From Nocardioides sp. CER19 (lineage in GTDB: Bacteria > Actinomycetota > Actinomycetes > Propionibacteriales > Nocardioidaceae): DNA of 64,000 nucleotides. The stretch covers positions 186,001-250,000 of the forward strand of contig NZ_JARVWS010000002.1 in the NCBI RefSeq assembly GCF_029846275.1. The letters are read 5' to 3'. Positions within the stretch are counted from its first letter, which is position 1. Each line of letters starts with the position of its first letter. The translations under genes were made by a program, and so were the position numbers. Of this stretch, positions 1 through 9,186 are shown piece by piece. The notes below the pieces were generated by a model. It had not been told where the DNA came from, made no database searches, and saw only the letters and a list, made by a program, of their open reading frames with translations.

Positions 1-2
1 GG

Positions 3-482
3 TTCCGTTCCGCGATGGCGAACCTGTCCGCGGGCGTCAACGTCGTCACGACCGACGGCCCCGCCGGACGCGCGGGGATCACCGTCAGCGCCGTGTGCTC
101 GGTCAGCGACGACCCGCCGACGATGCTGGTGTGCATCAACCGGTCCAGCCGCAGCCACGGTGCCTTCGAGGTGAACGGCCGACTGTGCATCAACGTCCTG
201 GGCGGTCGCCACGAGGACGTGGCGCTGCTGTTCGCCGGCGCCACCGGCGTGTCCGGTGCCGACCGGTTCGACGCGGGGGAGTGGGACTACGCCAGCGCGG
301 ACGTCCCCGTGCTGGTCGGCTCGGCCGCCTCGGTCATCGGTCGGGTGACGGAGATCAGCGGCCAGGGGTCGCACTCGGTGATGTTCGTCGAGGTCGAGCG
401 GATCATCATGAACGAGGAGGCGGGCGGGCTCGTCTACTTCCGACGCCAGTTCCACCGGATCGGCGGCCACGGCGCCGGCTGA
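3..482 (+). CDS. Flavin reductase (HpaC/HsaB-like), 5' end cut by window
   Basis: NAD(P)H:flavin reductase domain of the HpaC/HsaB type, which supplies free reduced flavin to a two-component monooxygenase. The reading frame is open to the window edge. The bases before the first internal ATG (position 15) read FRSA, completing the family-typical opening FRxAMxxLxxGVxVVTT, so the gene starts outside the window. The FMN-binding block GITVSAVCSVSDDPPTMLVCINR and the later C-terminal FRR.FHR end are typical, and about 160 residues is nearly full length. The likely partner oxygenase is the minus-strand gene at 6393-7559. It lies 27 bp before a sensor kinase gene on the same strand. Family assignment is strong; the substrate system is inferred. 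Confidence 0.85.
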   Translation, partial: FRSAMANLSAGVNVVTTDGPAGRAGITVSAVCSVSDDPPTMLVCINRSSRSHGAFEVNGRLCINVLGGRHEDVALLFAGATGVSGADRFDAGEWDYASADVPVLVGSAASVIGRVTEISGQGSHSVMFVEVERIIMNEEAGGLVYFRRQFHRIGGHGAG

Positions 483-509
483 GCCGGAGGACCGATCTAC
501 GCTGCCACC

Positions 510-2000
510 ATGAGCGTCGACCCTCGCGCGCCGGAGCTCGTCAGCGGTGACTTCGTCGCGATGATGTCGGCGGTCCAGCTGTGCGTGCTGGTCCACGACG
601 CCGAGACGAAGAACATCCTCTGGGCCAACCCCGCCGCCTGCGCGCTGCTCGAGTGGGATGTCTCCGAGCTGCGGCCGCTGAAGGCCAACGACATGAGCAG
701 CTCCGCTCAGCAGTACGACCGCGTCCTCGGCCGGGCCTGGCTGCAGGACGCCGTCGACCACGGCGTCAGCCGCATCGAGTGGCACTACCGGAGCCGGTCG
801 GGGCGCATCGTGCCGACCGACGCCATCGCTACCCGGGTCGAGCTCGCCCAGGGCCCGGCGGTCATGGTGCAGTTCCGCGACATCGAGCGGGAGCAGCACA
901 TCGCCCAGGAGCTGCGGCTGGCGACGTCGTACATCGACGCGCTCGCTCGGCAGACGTCGACGGCCGCCCTGATGGCGGACCACGCCGGGGTGCTCCACTT
1001 CGCCACCGACAGCGCGATGGCGCTGATCGGCGCCGACCTCCACCAGCCGCTGGGCGCGCTGGAGCGGCATGCCCGGCTGCGCATGGACGGTGCCGTCGCG
1101 GGGTGGGACGAGGTCGTCGCCGCCGCGGTCCCGGTCACCTGGATCCAGCTCGAGGTGCGCGGCCCCGCTGGGGTCGCGTGGCTCGAGGGGAGCGTCGAGC
1201 GGCTCAACGACACCGAGGGCGGCACGTTCCTGCTGCTCCTCCACGACGTCTCCGATCGTGTCCACGGAGAGGTCGAGCGCCTGCGGGAGGCCCAGCGCGA
1301 GAACTACCTCGCGCGTTACAACGCGATGGGTGACATGGCGATGGCGATCGCCCACGAGCTCGGTCAGCCGCTGGCCGCCGCGGGCAACTACCTCGGGGGC
1401 GCCCTGGCCCGGGTGTCGAACGGGTCCGCGGACCACGGCGAGCGGGTGGACCTCGAAGGCGTCACGAGGGGCATCGAGAGCGCTCGCCGCCAGATCGAGC
1501 GGGCGAGCAAGATCGTCGAGGCCTCACGCAGCTTTGTCGGGCACCTCCAGCACGTCGCGGAGCCCGTGGACCTCCACGACGTTGTCGCCGAGTGCGAGTA
1601 CTTCGTCCGCCTCCGTGCCACGGCGGCCGACATCGAGGTGGTGGTCGAGCCGAGTGCGAGTCCCGTCGTCGTCCGCTGCGAGCGCGTCCTCACCGAGCAG
1701 GTCGTGCTCAACTTCTGCTTCAACGCGATCGACGAGATGGCGGCCGCCGGCACCTCCGGGCGCACGCTGCGGATCGTCGTACGACGAGGCGACGGCGTCG
1801 GCGTGGTCGCCGTCGAGGACGACGGACGTGGCATCACCCGCGACCCGTTCGCCGACAACTTCACCTCGAAGGACCGCGGCAGCGGCATCGGCCTCGCGTT
1901 GAGCTATCGCATCATCACCCGTCAGCGCGGTTCGGTGTGGGCGGAGCGTCGCGACGAGGGCGGGTCGAGGTTCTCGTTCGCGCTCCCGCTCGCCGACTGA
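510..2000 (+). CDS. PAS-domain sensor histidine kinase (FixL/TodS-like)
   Basis: 496-residue soluble histidine kinase with no membrane segment. Two PAS-like regions lie at about residues 15-125 and 145-250. A HisKA dimerisation helix contains the H box AIAHELGQPLAAAGNYL with the phospho-accepting His at residue 282. The HATPase domain shows the N box NFCFNAIDEM and G boxes DDGRGI and GSGIGLALSYRII. The HELGQPLAA form of the H box is that of FixL/TodS/StyS-type kinases, which respond to oxygen or to aromatic compounds in the cytoplasm. Its natural partner is the FixJ-like regulator at 5676-6317, on the other side of the amine oxidase and aldehyde dehydrogenase genes. The nearest good ribosome site (GGAGG at 485-489) is about 20 nt upstream, which is long. 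The signal sensed is unknown. Confidence 0.88.
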   Translation: MSVDPRAPELVSGDFVAMMSAVQLCVLVHDAETKNILWANPAACALLEWDVSELRPLKANDMSSSAQQYDRVLGRAWLQDAVDHGVSRIEWHYRSRSGRIVPTDAIATRVELAQGPAVMVQFRDIEREQHIAQELRLATSYIDALARQTSTAALMADHAGVLHFATDSAMALIGADLHQPLGALERHARLRMDGAVAGWDEVVAAAVPVTWIQLEVRGPAGVAWLEGSVERLNDTEGGTFLLLLHDVSDRVHGEVERLREAQRENYLARYNAMGDMAMAIAHELGQPLAAAGNYLGGALARVSNGSADHGERVDLEGVTRGIESARRQIERASKIVEASRSFVGHLQHVAEPVDLHDVVAECEYFVRLRATAADIEVVVEPSASPVVVRCERVLTEQVVLNFCFNAIDEMAAAGTSGRTLRIVVRRGDGVGVVAVEDDGRGITRDPFADNFTSKDRGSGIGLALSYRIITRQRGSVWAERRDEGGSRFSFALPLAD

Positions 2001-2068
2001 CGCCTCGGAGGCGCTGACCGGGCTGTCACGGGACGAAGGTCCCGAGGTCGGATGAGGGATTTCTTCAC

Positions 2069-2088
2069 AACTGTCCAATTGACAAGTT
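2069..2088. promoter_or_regulatory. 20-bp dyad over a TTGACA box upstream of the amine oxidase gene
   Basis: AACTGTCCAATTGACAAGTT is an interrupted palindrome, AACT-N3-CAATTG-N3-AGTT, in a short AT-richer patch 65 bp before the amine oxidase start. The right half contains TTGACA (2079-2084), a consensus -35 hexamer, though I see no convincing -10 box 17 bp downstream. The position suits an operator or activator site, and the FixJ-like regulator at 5676 is the obvious candidate. Binding is inference only. Confidence 0.4.
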
Positions 2089-2152
2089 CTGCTCCTGGCG
2101 GCGAGTGTGTGCTGCGTCACGCCACCCTCCCGTCCTCCAGGAGCCCGCTTCC

Positions 2153-4132
2153 ATGACTTCCGACGTCCTCGACATCGCCGACACGCGACCGGGCGGTGAC
2201 GCCGGCCCCCGCCACCCGCTGGCCGCGCTGACCGCTGCGGAGATCGACCGGACCCGGGAGATCCTGGAATCGGCGGGGCTGATGACGGCGCAGTCGCGGA
2301 CGTCGTACGTGATGCTGCGAGAGCCTGACAAGGCCGACGTCTTCGCGTGGGACGGCGTCACCGAGCTGGCGCGAGAGGTCAGCCTCCTGCACACCGACCT
2401 CGACACGCTCACGGTGAGCGCCGTGGTCGTCGACCTCGCCGCCGGCGAGGTGGTCTCGCGCGAGCTCCTCGACACGAGCCGCGACGGCTTCGGCCCGTGC
2501 CTGGACGAGGACTACCCGCTCGTCGACGCCATCGTGAAGGCCGACGAGGAGTGGCGCGCGGCGGTCGCGAAGCGCGGCGTCACCGACATCGACAAGGTGC
2601 GCCCCGTGCCGCTCTCCGCGGGCGTCTTCGGGTACGACGACGAGGTCGGCCACCGCGTCTACCGCGTCCTCTGCTTCTACGAGCCCGAGCCCGGCGCGAT
2701 GGTCTGGGCACATCCCATCGGCGGCGTCATCGCCCACGTCGACGTCACCGACGGCAAGGTGCTGCGGGTCGTCGAGACCCACGTCGAGCACATGCCGACC
2801 GAGTCGGGCGACTACCTCGACGAGGCCATCCGCGGCCCCCAGCGCACCGACCTCAAGCCGATCTCGATCACCCAGCCGGAGGGCGTGTCCTTCTCGGTCG
2901 AGGACGGCGTCCTCTCCTGGCAGAACTGGAAGGTGCGGCTCGGCTTCAACGGTCGCGAGGGCCTGACGCTGCACCAGCTCTCCTTCGCCGACAAGGGCGA
3001 GGAGCGGCCGATCCTCTACCGCGCGTCCGTCTCGGAGATGGTCGTCAACTACGGCGACCCCGGGCCGACCCACGGCTGGCAGAACTACTTCGACTTCGGC
3101 GAGTACCAGTTCGGCAGGCTCGCCAACTCCCTCGAGCTCGGCTGCGACTGCCTCGGCGAGATCACCTACCTCGACGCCGTCGTCGTCGACGACTTCTGCG
3201 TGCCGCAGACGATCCGCAACGCCATCTGCATCCACGAGGAGGACTACGGCGTCCTGTGGAAGCACAACGACATCTTCAGCGGGTCCTCCGAGACCCGTCG
3301 CCAGCGCCGCCTGGTGATGTCGTTCTTCGGCACGGTCGGCAACTACGACTACGGCTTCTACTGGTCGCTCTACCTCGACGGCACCGTCGACCTCGAGGTG
3401 AAGGCCACCGGCATCCCGTTCCCCTCCGGGTACGACGGCACCGACCCGCACTTCTCCGAGCTGGCCCCTGGTCTCGGCGCGCCCGTGCACCAGCACCTCT
3501 TCTCGGCGCGACTCGACTTCACCGTCGACACCGTCCGCAACCAGGTCGACGAGCTCGACGCTGTCACCGTCCCGGCCGGCCCCGGCAACCCGTGGGGCAA
3601 CGCGATCGCGCGGACCAGCACCAGGCTCACCGGCGAGCAGATGGCGCGTCGCAACGCGGCGAACGAGCGCAACCGGGTCTGGACGATCTCCAGCACGGAG
3701 CGGACCAACCGCTTCGGCCACCCGACCGGCTACGTGCTGCAGCCCGAGGGCCAGCCCGCCCTCCTGGCCGCGGAGGACTCCTCGATCTCGCGGCGGGCCG
3801 CCTTCGCCCGGCACCACCTGTGGGTCACGCAGTACGACCGCGACGAGCTGTGGCCGTCGGGCTACACGGTCAACCAGCACCCGGGCGGCGCCGGCCTGCC
3901 GACGTACATCGCGAACGACCGGCCGCTCGACGGCGAGGACGTCGTCGTGTGGCACACCTTCGGCCTGACGCACTTCGTGCGCCCCGAGGACTGGCCGATC
4001 ATGCCGGTCGACTACGCGGGCTTCAAGCTGCGGCCGCACGGCTTCTTCGACCGCAACCCCACCCTCGACGTGCCCGACCTGAGCAACCGCGGCGGCTGCC
4101 ACACGGCCGGCTCGGGCTGCGGCTGCGACTGA
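2153..4132 (+). CDS. Copper-containing primary-amine oxidase
   Basis: 659-residue TPQ copper amine oxidase, closely resembling Arthrobacter globiformis phenylethylamine oxidase (AGAO) as I recall that sequence. It oxidises a primary amine to aldehyde, ammonia and hydrogen peroxide. The cofactor tyrosine is in GNYDYGF (Tyr398, codon 3344-3346). The catalytic-base Asp is in [10 protein letters not shown]. The copper ligands are the two His of [10 protein letters not shown] and the His of WHTFGLTHF. The ATG at 2153 is preceded by AGGAG (2139-2143) with normal spacing; a longer upstream frame lacks such a site. The C-terminus ends in an unusual Cys/Gly-rich tail ([13 protein letters not shown]). 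The aldehyde dehydrogenase 47 bp downstream should take the product to the acid. Substrate (aryl-ethylamine type?) is not fixed by sequence. Confidence 0.96.
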   Translation: MTSDVLDIADTRPGGDAGPRHPLAALTAAEIDRTREILESAGLMTAQSRTSYVMLREPDKADVFAWDGVTELAREVSLLHTDLDTLTVSAVVVDLAAGEVVSRELLDTSRDGFGPCLDEDYPLVDAIVKADEEWRAAVAKRGVTDIDKVRPVPLSAGVFGYDDEVGHRVYRVLCFYEPEPGAMVWAHPIGGVIAHVDVTDGKVLRVVETHVEHMPTESGDYLDEAIRGPQRTDLKPISITQPEGVSFSVEDGVLSWQNWKVRLGFNGREGLTLHQLSFADKGEERPILYRASVSEMVVNYGDPGPTHGWQNYFDFGEYQFGRLANSLELGCDCLGEITYLDAVVVDDFCVPQTIRNAICIHEEDYGVLWKHNDIFSGSSETRRQRRLVMSFFGTVGNYDYGFYWSLYLDGTVDLEVKATGIPFPSGYDGTDPHFSELAPGLGAPVHQHLFSARLDFTVDTVRNQVDELDAVTVPAGPGNPWGNAIARTSTRLTGEQMARRNAANERNRVWTISSTERTNRFGHPTGYVLQPEGQPALLAAEDSSISRRAAFARHHLWVTQYDRDELWPSGYTVNQHPGGAGLPTYIANDRPLDGEDVVVWHTFGLTHFVRPEDWPIMPVDYAGFKLRPHGFFDRNPTLDVPDLSNRGGCHTAGSGCGCD

Positions 4133-4179
4133 GCTCCACCCCTCATCACCCACCTCTCGGCGCCCCACAAGGAGAATCC

Positions 4180-5628
4180 GTGAACCTGCCCGAGCTCACC
4201 ACCTCGATGTACCTCGCCGGAGAATGGACGACCGGGTCCGGCGGCAAGATCGACGCCGTCAACCCCAGCACCGGTGAGGTGCTGGCCGTGCTCGCCTCGG
4301 CCGGCGCCGACGACGTCGACCGGGCCGTCGTGTCCGCGACCGAGGCCCTCCGCGGCTCGTGGGCCGCGGTGCCGCCGTCCCAGAAGGGCGTCCTGCTGCA
4401 CCGTCTCGCCGACCTGGTCGAGCGTGACGCCGAGACGCTCGCCACCCTCGAGTCGCTCGACATGGGGACGCCGTTCGGGTTCGCCCAGGCGCTGTTCGTC
4501 CCGAACCTGATCGCCTCGCTGCGCTACTACGCCGGCTGGGCGGACAAGATCAATGGCGAGCTCGTCTCCACCGACGGCTACTTCGGTGCCCCGACCCACT
4601 CGTACACCCGGCGCGAGCCCGTCGGTGTCATCGCCGCGATCGTGCCGTGGAACTCCCCGCTGATGATCCTCGGCTGGAAGCTGGCCCCGGCCCTGGCGAC
4701 CGGCAACACGGTCATCGTGAAGCCCGCCGAGGACGCCTCCCTCTCGATCCTGCACCTGGGCAGGCTCGTCGAGGAGGCCGGCTTCCCCGCCGGTGTCGTG
4801 CAGGTCCTCCCGGGCCTCGGTGAGGTCGCCGGCGAGGCACTCGCCGTCCACCCGGGCGTGCACAAGGTCTCCTTCACGGGCTCGACCGAGGTCGGTCGCC
4901 GGATCCTGCGCAACTCGGCCGGCAACTTCAAGCGCACGACCCTCGAGCTCGGCGGCAAGTCCCCGCAGATCGTCTTCGGCGACGCGAACCTGGAAGCGGC
5001 GATCCCCGGGCTGGCGATGGGCCTGTTCGCCAACCAGGGCGAGGTCTGCGCCGCCGGCACGCGGGTCTTCGCCCACCGATCCGTCTACGACGCCGTCCTC
5101 GACGGCCTCAAGGGCGCCGCCGCTGCACAGGTGCTCGGCGACCCCTTCGAGGCGACGACGACGATGGGCCCCCTGATCAATGCCGCGCAGCGCGAGCGGG
5201 TCCTCGGCTACGTCGCCCAGGGCCGCGCCGAGGGCGCCGACCTCGTCGCCGGTGGCGAGAGCCCGGACCGCCCCGGCTTCTTCGTCCAGCCGACCGTCTT
5301 CGCGGGCAGCAACGACCAGACCATCGCGCGTGAGGAGATCTTCGGCCCCGTCGGCACCGTGATCCCCTTCGACGACGACGCCGAGGTCGTGGCCATGGCG
5401 AACGACAACGACTACGGCCTCGCGGCGACCGTCTGGACCCGCGACGTGGGCCGCGCCCACTCCGTGGCCGCGCAGCTGCGCGCCGGCGCGGTCGGCGTCA
5501 ACGGCTGGTCCCCGCTCGCCCCCCAGCTGCCCTGGGGCGGCATGAAGGCGAGCGGTGTCGGGCGCGAGCTCGGCTACGAGGGGATCCTGGCCAACACGGA
5601 GGCCAAGACGGTCACGGTGGTGCTCTAG
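4180..5628 (+). CDS. NAD(P)-dependent aldehyde dehydrogenase
   Basis: 482-residue aldehyde dehydrogenase superfamily enzyme. The catalytic Cys290 is in [11 protein letters not shown], the general-base Glu256 in LELGGKSPQ and the oxyanion Asn in [16 protein letters not shown] is the coenzyme-binding turn. The GTG start at 4180 is chosen because AAGGAG (4169-4174) lies 5 nt upstream and the protein then begins at the usual family N-terminus; the frame is open far upstream through the amine oxidase gene but without homology. It most likely oxidises the aldehyde made by the adjacent amine oxidase, in the manner of phenylacetaldehyde or indoleacetaldehyde dehydrogenases. Same operon as 2153-4132. 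Confidence 0.94.
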   Translation: MNLPELTTSMYLAGEWTTGSGGKIDAVNPSTGEVLAVLASAGADDVDRAVVSATEALRGSWAAVPPSQKGVLLHRLADLVERDAETLATLESLDMGTPFGFAQALFVPNLIASLRYYAGWADKINGELVSTDGYFGAPTHSYTRREPVGVIAAIVPWNSPLMILGWKLAPALATGNTVIVKPAEDASLSILHLGRLVEEAGFPAGVVQVLPGLGEVAGEALAVHPGVHKVSFTGSTEVGRRILRNSAGNFKRTTLELGGKSPQIVFGDANLEAAIPGLAMGLFANQGEVCAAGTRVFAHRSVYDAVLDGLKGAAAAQVLGDPFEATTTMGPLINAAQRERVLGYVAQGRAEGADLVAGGESPDRPGFFVQPTVFAGSNDQTIAREEIFGPVGTVIPFDDDAEVVAMANDNDYGLAATVWTRDVGRAHSVAAQLRAGAVGVNGWSPLAPQLPWGGMKASGVGRELGYEGILANTEAKTVTVVL

Positions 5629-5675
5629 GAGTGAGCGTTGCGAGAGCGGCGTACGACGCGGTCCGGGGAGGGGTC

Positions 5676-6317
5676 ATGACCTCCCCGGACCCTGTCGTCA
5701 CGCCCGTCGTCCACGTCGTCGACGACGACGACGACCTGCGGCAGTCGCTGGTCTTCCTGTTCGAGAGCGTCGGCATCGAGGCGCTGACCTACCCCGACGC
5801 GACCTCCTTCCTCGAGGAGTTCGATCCCGACGAGCCGGCGGTCGTCATCGTCGACGTCCGCATGCCCGGGATGAGCGGCTTCCAGCTGCAGCAGCACCTC
5901 ATCGACCGTGGCTATCCGGCGCCGATGATCTTCTGCTCGGCCCACGGCGACATCCCGATGTCCGTGCGGGCACTGAACCGCGGTGCCGTCGACTTCCTGG
6001 AGAAGCCGTACGACCACCAGCGCATGATCGACGTGGTCCAGACCCAGCTCGAGCACGCACGGGAACGCTTCGCCGAGAGCGTGCAGCGCCGGGAGCTCGC
6101 CGGGCGGCTGGACACGCTCACCGCCCGTGAGCGCGAGGTGCTCGCCCTGGTGATCCGCGGGCTCTCGAGCCGGGCGATCGCGCGAGAGCTCGGCGCCAGC
6201 GCGAAGACGGTCGACGTCCACCGCGCGCGGATCAAGGCCAAGACCGAGGCCGAGACGCTCGGCGTCCTCGTGCGCGACATCCTGGTCCTCGGCCTCGACG
6301 TCGAGACGCCCGCCTGA
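5676..6317 (+). CDS. FixJ/TodT-family response regulator
   Basis: 213 residues. The receiver domain at about 10-125 has the acidic pocket VDDDDDL, phospho-acceptor Asp60 in VIVDVRMPG and the Lys of FLEKPYD. A LuxR/FixJ-type helix-turn-helix lies at about 145-205 (LTAREREVLALVIRGLSSRAIA then KTVDVHRARI). The ATG at 5676 gives the family N-terminus and follows GGGGAGGGG at 5665-5673; a GTG at 5631 is a longer alternative. It is the probable output of the sensor kinase at 510-2000 and sits 3' to the amine oxidase/aldehyde dehydrogenase genes, so autoregulation of that operon is likely. DNA targets are unknown; dyads at 2069 and at 7664/14464 are candidates. Confidence 0.92.
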   Translation: MTSPDPVVTPVVHVVDDDDDLRQSLVFLFESVGIEALTYPDATSFLEEFDPDEPAVVIVDVRMPGMSGFQLQQHLIDRGYPAPMIFCSAHGDIPMSVRALNRGAVDFLEKPYDHQRMIDVVQTQLEHARERFAESVQRRELAGRLDTLTAREREVLALVIRGLSSRAIARELGASAKTVDVHRARIKAKTEAETLGVLVRDILVLGLDVETPA

Positions 6318-6341
6318 CCGGACCTCACCGGACACGAGAAA

Positions 6342-6380
6342 GGCTCCGGCCCGCCGCACCCTGTGCGGCGGGCCGGAGCC
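6342..6380. terminator. Bidirectional terminator hairpin
   Basis: Perfect 18-bp stem (6342-6359 with 6363-6380) closed by a 3-nt loop, in the 75-bp gap between two convergent genes. GAGAAA and TCTCG flanks extend the pairing. No long U tract, as is common in high-GC actinobacteria. Confidence 0.85.
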
Positions 6381-6392
6381 TCTCGTCATGTC

Positions 6393-7559
6393 TCAGCGGA
6401 ACGCGGGCACGGAGGCCGGCTGCCCCATCAGGACGGCGCCGGCGGCGTCGTACATCGCCGGGCTGAGGAAGGCGTGCGACTGCGGCACCAGCGCGTCGCC
6501 CAGCAGGTGCTGCAGCGGGTGACCGGTGAAGATCGGCGCCGTGCCCGAGATGCTCGTGACCTTGCCGACGACGTCGGCGCACACACGCGCGAGGTGAGCC
6601 GCGGAGAGCCGGAGGTGCGCGTTGACCCGGTCGGGCACCGGCCCCTCGAGAGCGGCCTCCCACCCCTCCTCGGCCGCCTCGAAGAAGTACGCGCGGGCCG
6701 ACCGCAGCATGGCCTCAGCCTCGGCGATGCCCGTGCGGTAGTAGGGCCGGTCGGCCAGCTTCGGGGCACCGGTGATCCCGGCCCGTCCCGCCCCGATCTC
6801 CTCGGCGAAGTCCAGCGCTGCGCGGGCCACGCCGGCGGAGACGACCGACAGTGCCTGGGCGGCGTAGGTGATGGTCGGGTAGCGATAGATCGCCTCGTCG
6901 ACGGTCGGCACCCCGCCGCGGATGAACGTGCGCTCCTCGGGGACCAGCACCTGGTCGAGGACCAGGTCGAAGGAGCCGGTGGCACGCATGCCGATGACGT
7001 CCCAGTCCTCGACGATCTCGATGTCGGCCGGGTTCACGAGTGCGCCGCGGGGCTTGCCGCTGGTGGAGTCGTCACCGGGGATGCCGACGCAGATCACCTC
7101 GGCCGCCTTGCACCCGCTGGCGAACTTCCACCGACCGGTCACCGAGAACCCGCCGTCGACGCGTCGTGCCTCCTGCACCGGGAAGAGGGCGCCCGCGAAG
7201 ACCACGTCGGGTCCGTCGGCGTACAGCTGGGCGAGCGTCTCCTCCGGCAGCGAACCCAGGTACGAGGTCTGGCAGCCGAAGCTGGCCACCCAGCCCGCCG
7301 AGCCGTCGACCGTCGAGATCCGCTCGATCAGGCGGAGGAACTGCGCGGGCGACAGCGGCGACCCGCCGAAGTGCTCCGGAGTCGCGGCGCGGTAGACGCC
7401 GATCTGCTTGAGCCGCGCGACGAAGTCCGGTGACACGTAACGCTGTGCGTGGAACTCCTCGCGTCGCGCTCGCAGCTCGGCGAGCACGTCGTCGATCGTC
7501 GTCCCGGTGCTGGCATGGACGTCGCCATCTGGACGCACGTCTGCCTGGATCTGGGTCAT
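6393..7559 (-). CDS. Group-D flavin-dependent monooxygenase (acyl-CoA dehydrogenase fold, HsaA/IacA-like)
   Basis: 388 residues with the acyl-CoA dehydrogenase fold but the features of reduced-flavin monooxygenases such as HsaA, HpaB-like enzymes and IacA. Visible blocks are ISTVDGSAGWVASFG, the beta domain VTGRWKFASGC and WDVIGMRATGSFD, and a C-terminal helix with ISGTAPIFTGHPLQHLLGD. The catalytic Glu of acyl-CoA dehydrogenases is not evident, which favours hydroxylation of an aromatic or similar substrate with FADH2/FMNH2. The flavin reductase at 3-482 is the likely electron source. ATG at 7559 follows a GGGAG site; a GTG codon lies immediately before it. Divergent from 7753. Substrate unknown. 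Confidence 0.85.
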   Translation of the reverse strand: MTQIQADVRPDGDVHASTGTTIDDVLAELRARREEFHAQRYVSPDFVARLKQIGVYRAATPEHFGGSPLSPAQFLRLIERISTVDGSAGWVASFGCQTSYLGSLPEETLAQLYADGPDVVFAGALFPVQEARRVDGGFSVTGRWKFASGCKAAEVICVGIPGDDSTSGKPRGALVNPADIEIVEDWDVIGMRATGSFDLVLDQVLVPEERTFIRGGVPTVDEAIYRYPTITYAAQALSVVSAGVARAALDFAEEIGAGRAGITGAPKLADRPYYRTGIAEAEAMLRSARAYFFEAAEEGWEAALEGPVPDRVNAHLRLSAAHLARVCADVVGKVTSISGTAPIFTGHPLQHLLGDALVPQSHAFLSPAMYDAAGAVLMGQPASVPAFR

Positions 7560-7663
7560 CACAGCTCCCGTGGTTCTGGTAGGTCAGTCGAATCTAGGAA
7601 GTCCACGGGCCCTGGTGAATCGGGAGAACGCGAGCGTCGGTAGGTGAATCCTTCAGCGGCCTC

Positions 7664-7680
7664 GGTCCGCTCAGCGGTCC
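7664..7680. promoter_or_regulatory. 17-bp palindrome, copy 1 (GGTCCGCTCAGCGGTCC)
   Basis: Near-perfect palindrome with an 11-bp core CCGCT-C-AGCGG. It lies in the divergent gap between the monooxygenase (-) and the small membrane protein (+), 105 bp from the monooxygenase start. An almost identical site occurs at 14464-14480 in the ferredoxin-reductase/Rieske promoter region. Candidate operator for the IclR regulator at 8256 or the FixJ-like regulator at 5676. Confidence 0.5.
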
Positions 7681-7752
7681 GAACGCGTGCGGCGTCGAGC
7701 GGTCGCCTGCCGATACTGACCGCCACGTCCGTACGTCGATCCGAGGACCAGC

Positions 7753-8202
7753 ATGACGACGACACTCACCGGCCCGGCCACCCCGGCCACCCCGGCCGCT
7801 GCGGGGACGCTCGCCCGACCGGAGCGGCTGCCCCAGGTCGCCGCGACGGCATCCCTCGCGTGTCTCATCGCGCACGTCGCCCTGCTGGTCGTCACCCGTG
7901 GGTCGCTGCTCTCGATGACCCTTCCGATGCTGGTGCTGTCGTCGTTCTGCGGGGCCTGCTCGCTCCGGTCGTGGCGGCGCAGGTTCACCGATCTAGAGCT
8001 CGCCGTGATGCTGTGCACCGGCCTGGCGATGGTGGCGGTCCACCTGCTGCTGGCACCGATGCACGGCTCGGGCCCGCACGTCGCCGTGTCCACGACCGCC
8101 GACCTGCTCATGCACGGGGGGCTCTCGCTGGCCCTGATGGTGGAGCTCGTCGCCGGTGGGGTGCTGGTTCGACGTCTGTGTCATCCAACCGCCCGCACGT
8201 GA
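7753..8202 (+). CDS. Small integral membrane protein of unknown function
   Basis: 149 residues. An Ala/Thr/Pro-rich N-terminus is followed by four predicted membrane segments at about 33-50, 55-76, 83-101 and 118-142. Charged residues (RSWRRRFTD) between the second and third helix suggest an inside loop. GAGGA precedes the ATG. I do not recognise the family. It is divergently placed from the monooxygenase gene and stands directly before the IclR regulator, so it may be transcribed with that regulator. Confidence 0.6.
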   Translation: MTTTLTGPATPATPAAAGTLARPERLPQVAATASLACLIAHVALLVVTRGSLLSMTLPMLVLSSFCGACSLRSWRRRFTDLELAVMLCTGLAMVAVHLLLAPMHGSGPHVAVSTTADLLMHGGLSLALMVELVAGGVLVRRLCHPTART

Positions 8203-8255
8203 TACTGGCTCGCAGGCCTGAGGGTGCAGGCGCTGATGCGAGAGGACGTGTTCGG

Positions 8256-9035
8256 GTGGTCGACGTACGACCGCGCTCCTACGGCGAAGGGCTGGGTGAG
8301 GGTGCCAACAGCGTCCTCGGGAAGGCTCGGCTGATCCTCGAGGCGTTCCGCATCGACGACGCCGACCTCTCGCTCTCCGAGCTCGCCCGGCGGACCGGCA
8401 TCTCGAAGGCGTCGGTCTACCGGCTGGCCCAGGAGCTGCTCGACTGGGGCATGCTGGAGCGCTCCGGCCAGGACTACCGCCTGGGCATGCGGGCCTTCGA
8501 GCTCGGCAGCCGGGTCCCACGGTTCCGCGTGCTCCGCGACACCGTCCGACCGCTGATGGAGTCGGTGCACTTCGCGACCAAGGAGACCGTGCACCTGGCC
8601 GTGCTCGACGGGCTCGACGTGCTGTACCTCGAGAAGGTGGCCGGCGGGCCGCAGGCGACGAAGCCCTCGCAGATCGCCGGCCGGATGCCCCTGCACTCCA
8701 CGGCCACGGGCAAGGTGCTGCTCGCACATGCGCCCGCCTCCGTCTTCGACGACGTCATCGCCCGCGGTCTCACCCGCCAGACGCCGGCGACCATCGTGAT
8801 GCCGGGGATGCTCGCCGAGCAGCTGCGCACCATCCGCGAGCGCGGCTACGCGGTCGAGCAGGAGGAGACGACCGCCGGCTACGTCTCCGTCGCCGTTCCC
8901 CTGATGGGTTCCAGCGGGATCGTGCTGGCGTCGGTCTCGATCACGGCGCCCGTCTTCCGCGCCGACGTACCGCGCTACGTCAAGACGCTCACGGCCATCT
9001 CCGACCGGGTGGCGGCCCTCGACCAGATCAACTGA
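8256..9035 (+). CDS. IclR-family transcriptional regulator
   Basis: 259 residues. A winged helix-turn-helix lies at about 15-75 (VLGKARLILEAF, LSLSELARRTGISKASVYRL), followed by the IclR effector-binding domain. Its hallmark block is MPLHSTATGKVLLAH, with GYAVEQEETTAGYVSVAVPL near the C-terminus. The GTG at 8256 is chosen for its AGAGGA site (8240-8245); the frame is open much further upstream but that part overlaps the membrane-protein gene and looks non-coding. IclR proteins commonly control aromatic or amine catabolic operons. It precedes the permease/phospho-lyase/kinase operon and lies between both copies of the 17-bp palindrome. Confidence 0.9.
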   Translation: MVDVRPRSYGEGLGEGANSVLGKARLILEAFRIDDADLSLSELARRTGISKASVYRLAQELLDWGMLERSGQDYRLGMRAFELGSRVPRFRVLRDTVRPLMESVHFATKETVHLAVLDGLDVLYLEKVAGGPQATKPSQIAGRMPLHSTATGKVLLAHAPASVFDDVIARGLTRQTPATIVMPGMLAEQLRTIRERGYAVEQEETTAGYVSVAVPLMGSSGIVLASVSITAPVFRADVPRYVKTLTAISDRVAALDQIN

Positions 9036-9038
9036 CCG

Positions 9039-9060
9039 GCGCTAAAGAAACCCGTAGCGC
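9039..9060. promoter_or_regulatory. GCGCTA/TAGCGC inverted repeat
   Basis: Perfect 6-bp arms separated by 10 nt, immediately after the IclR stop codon and 127 bp before the permease start. It could be a weak terminator or an operator for the following operon. The rest of the 9036-9186 gap shows no other clear signal except the AAGGAG site before 9187. Confidence 0.3.
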
Positions 9061-9186
9061 GGTGGGGGAAACTCGCGCTGCTGCGAGGCGACGTCGCGAC
9101 CGTAACGTGCGTCACACCTCGCGTCGACCTGCCCGGCGACGAACGCCGAGAGCGAGGTCGACCACCGCAATCCCAAGGAGTGAAAC

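Noticed and set aside
2117..4168. Long minus-strand open frame opposite the amine oxidase gene
   Set aside because: Shadow of a high-GC gene: it has repetitive Arg/Val/Asp/Gly composition and no domain, while the plus strand has all copper amine oxidase motifs.
7644..8255. Long upstream extension of the IclR frame
   Set aside because: Overlaps the small membrane-protein gene, has Arg/Pro/Gly-rich low-quality sequence and no ribosome site; IclR starts normally at 8256.
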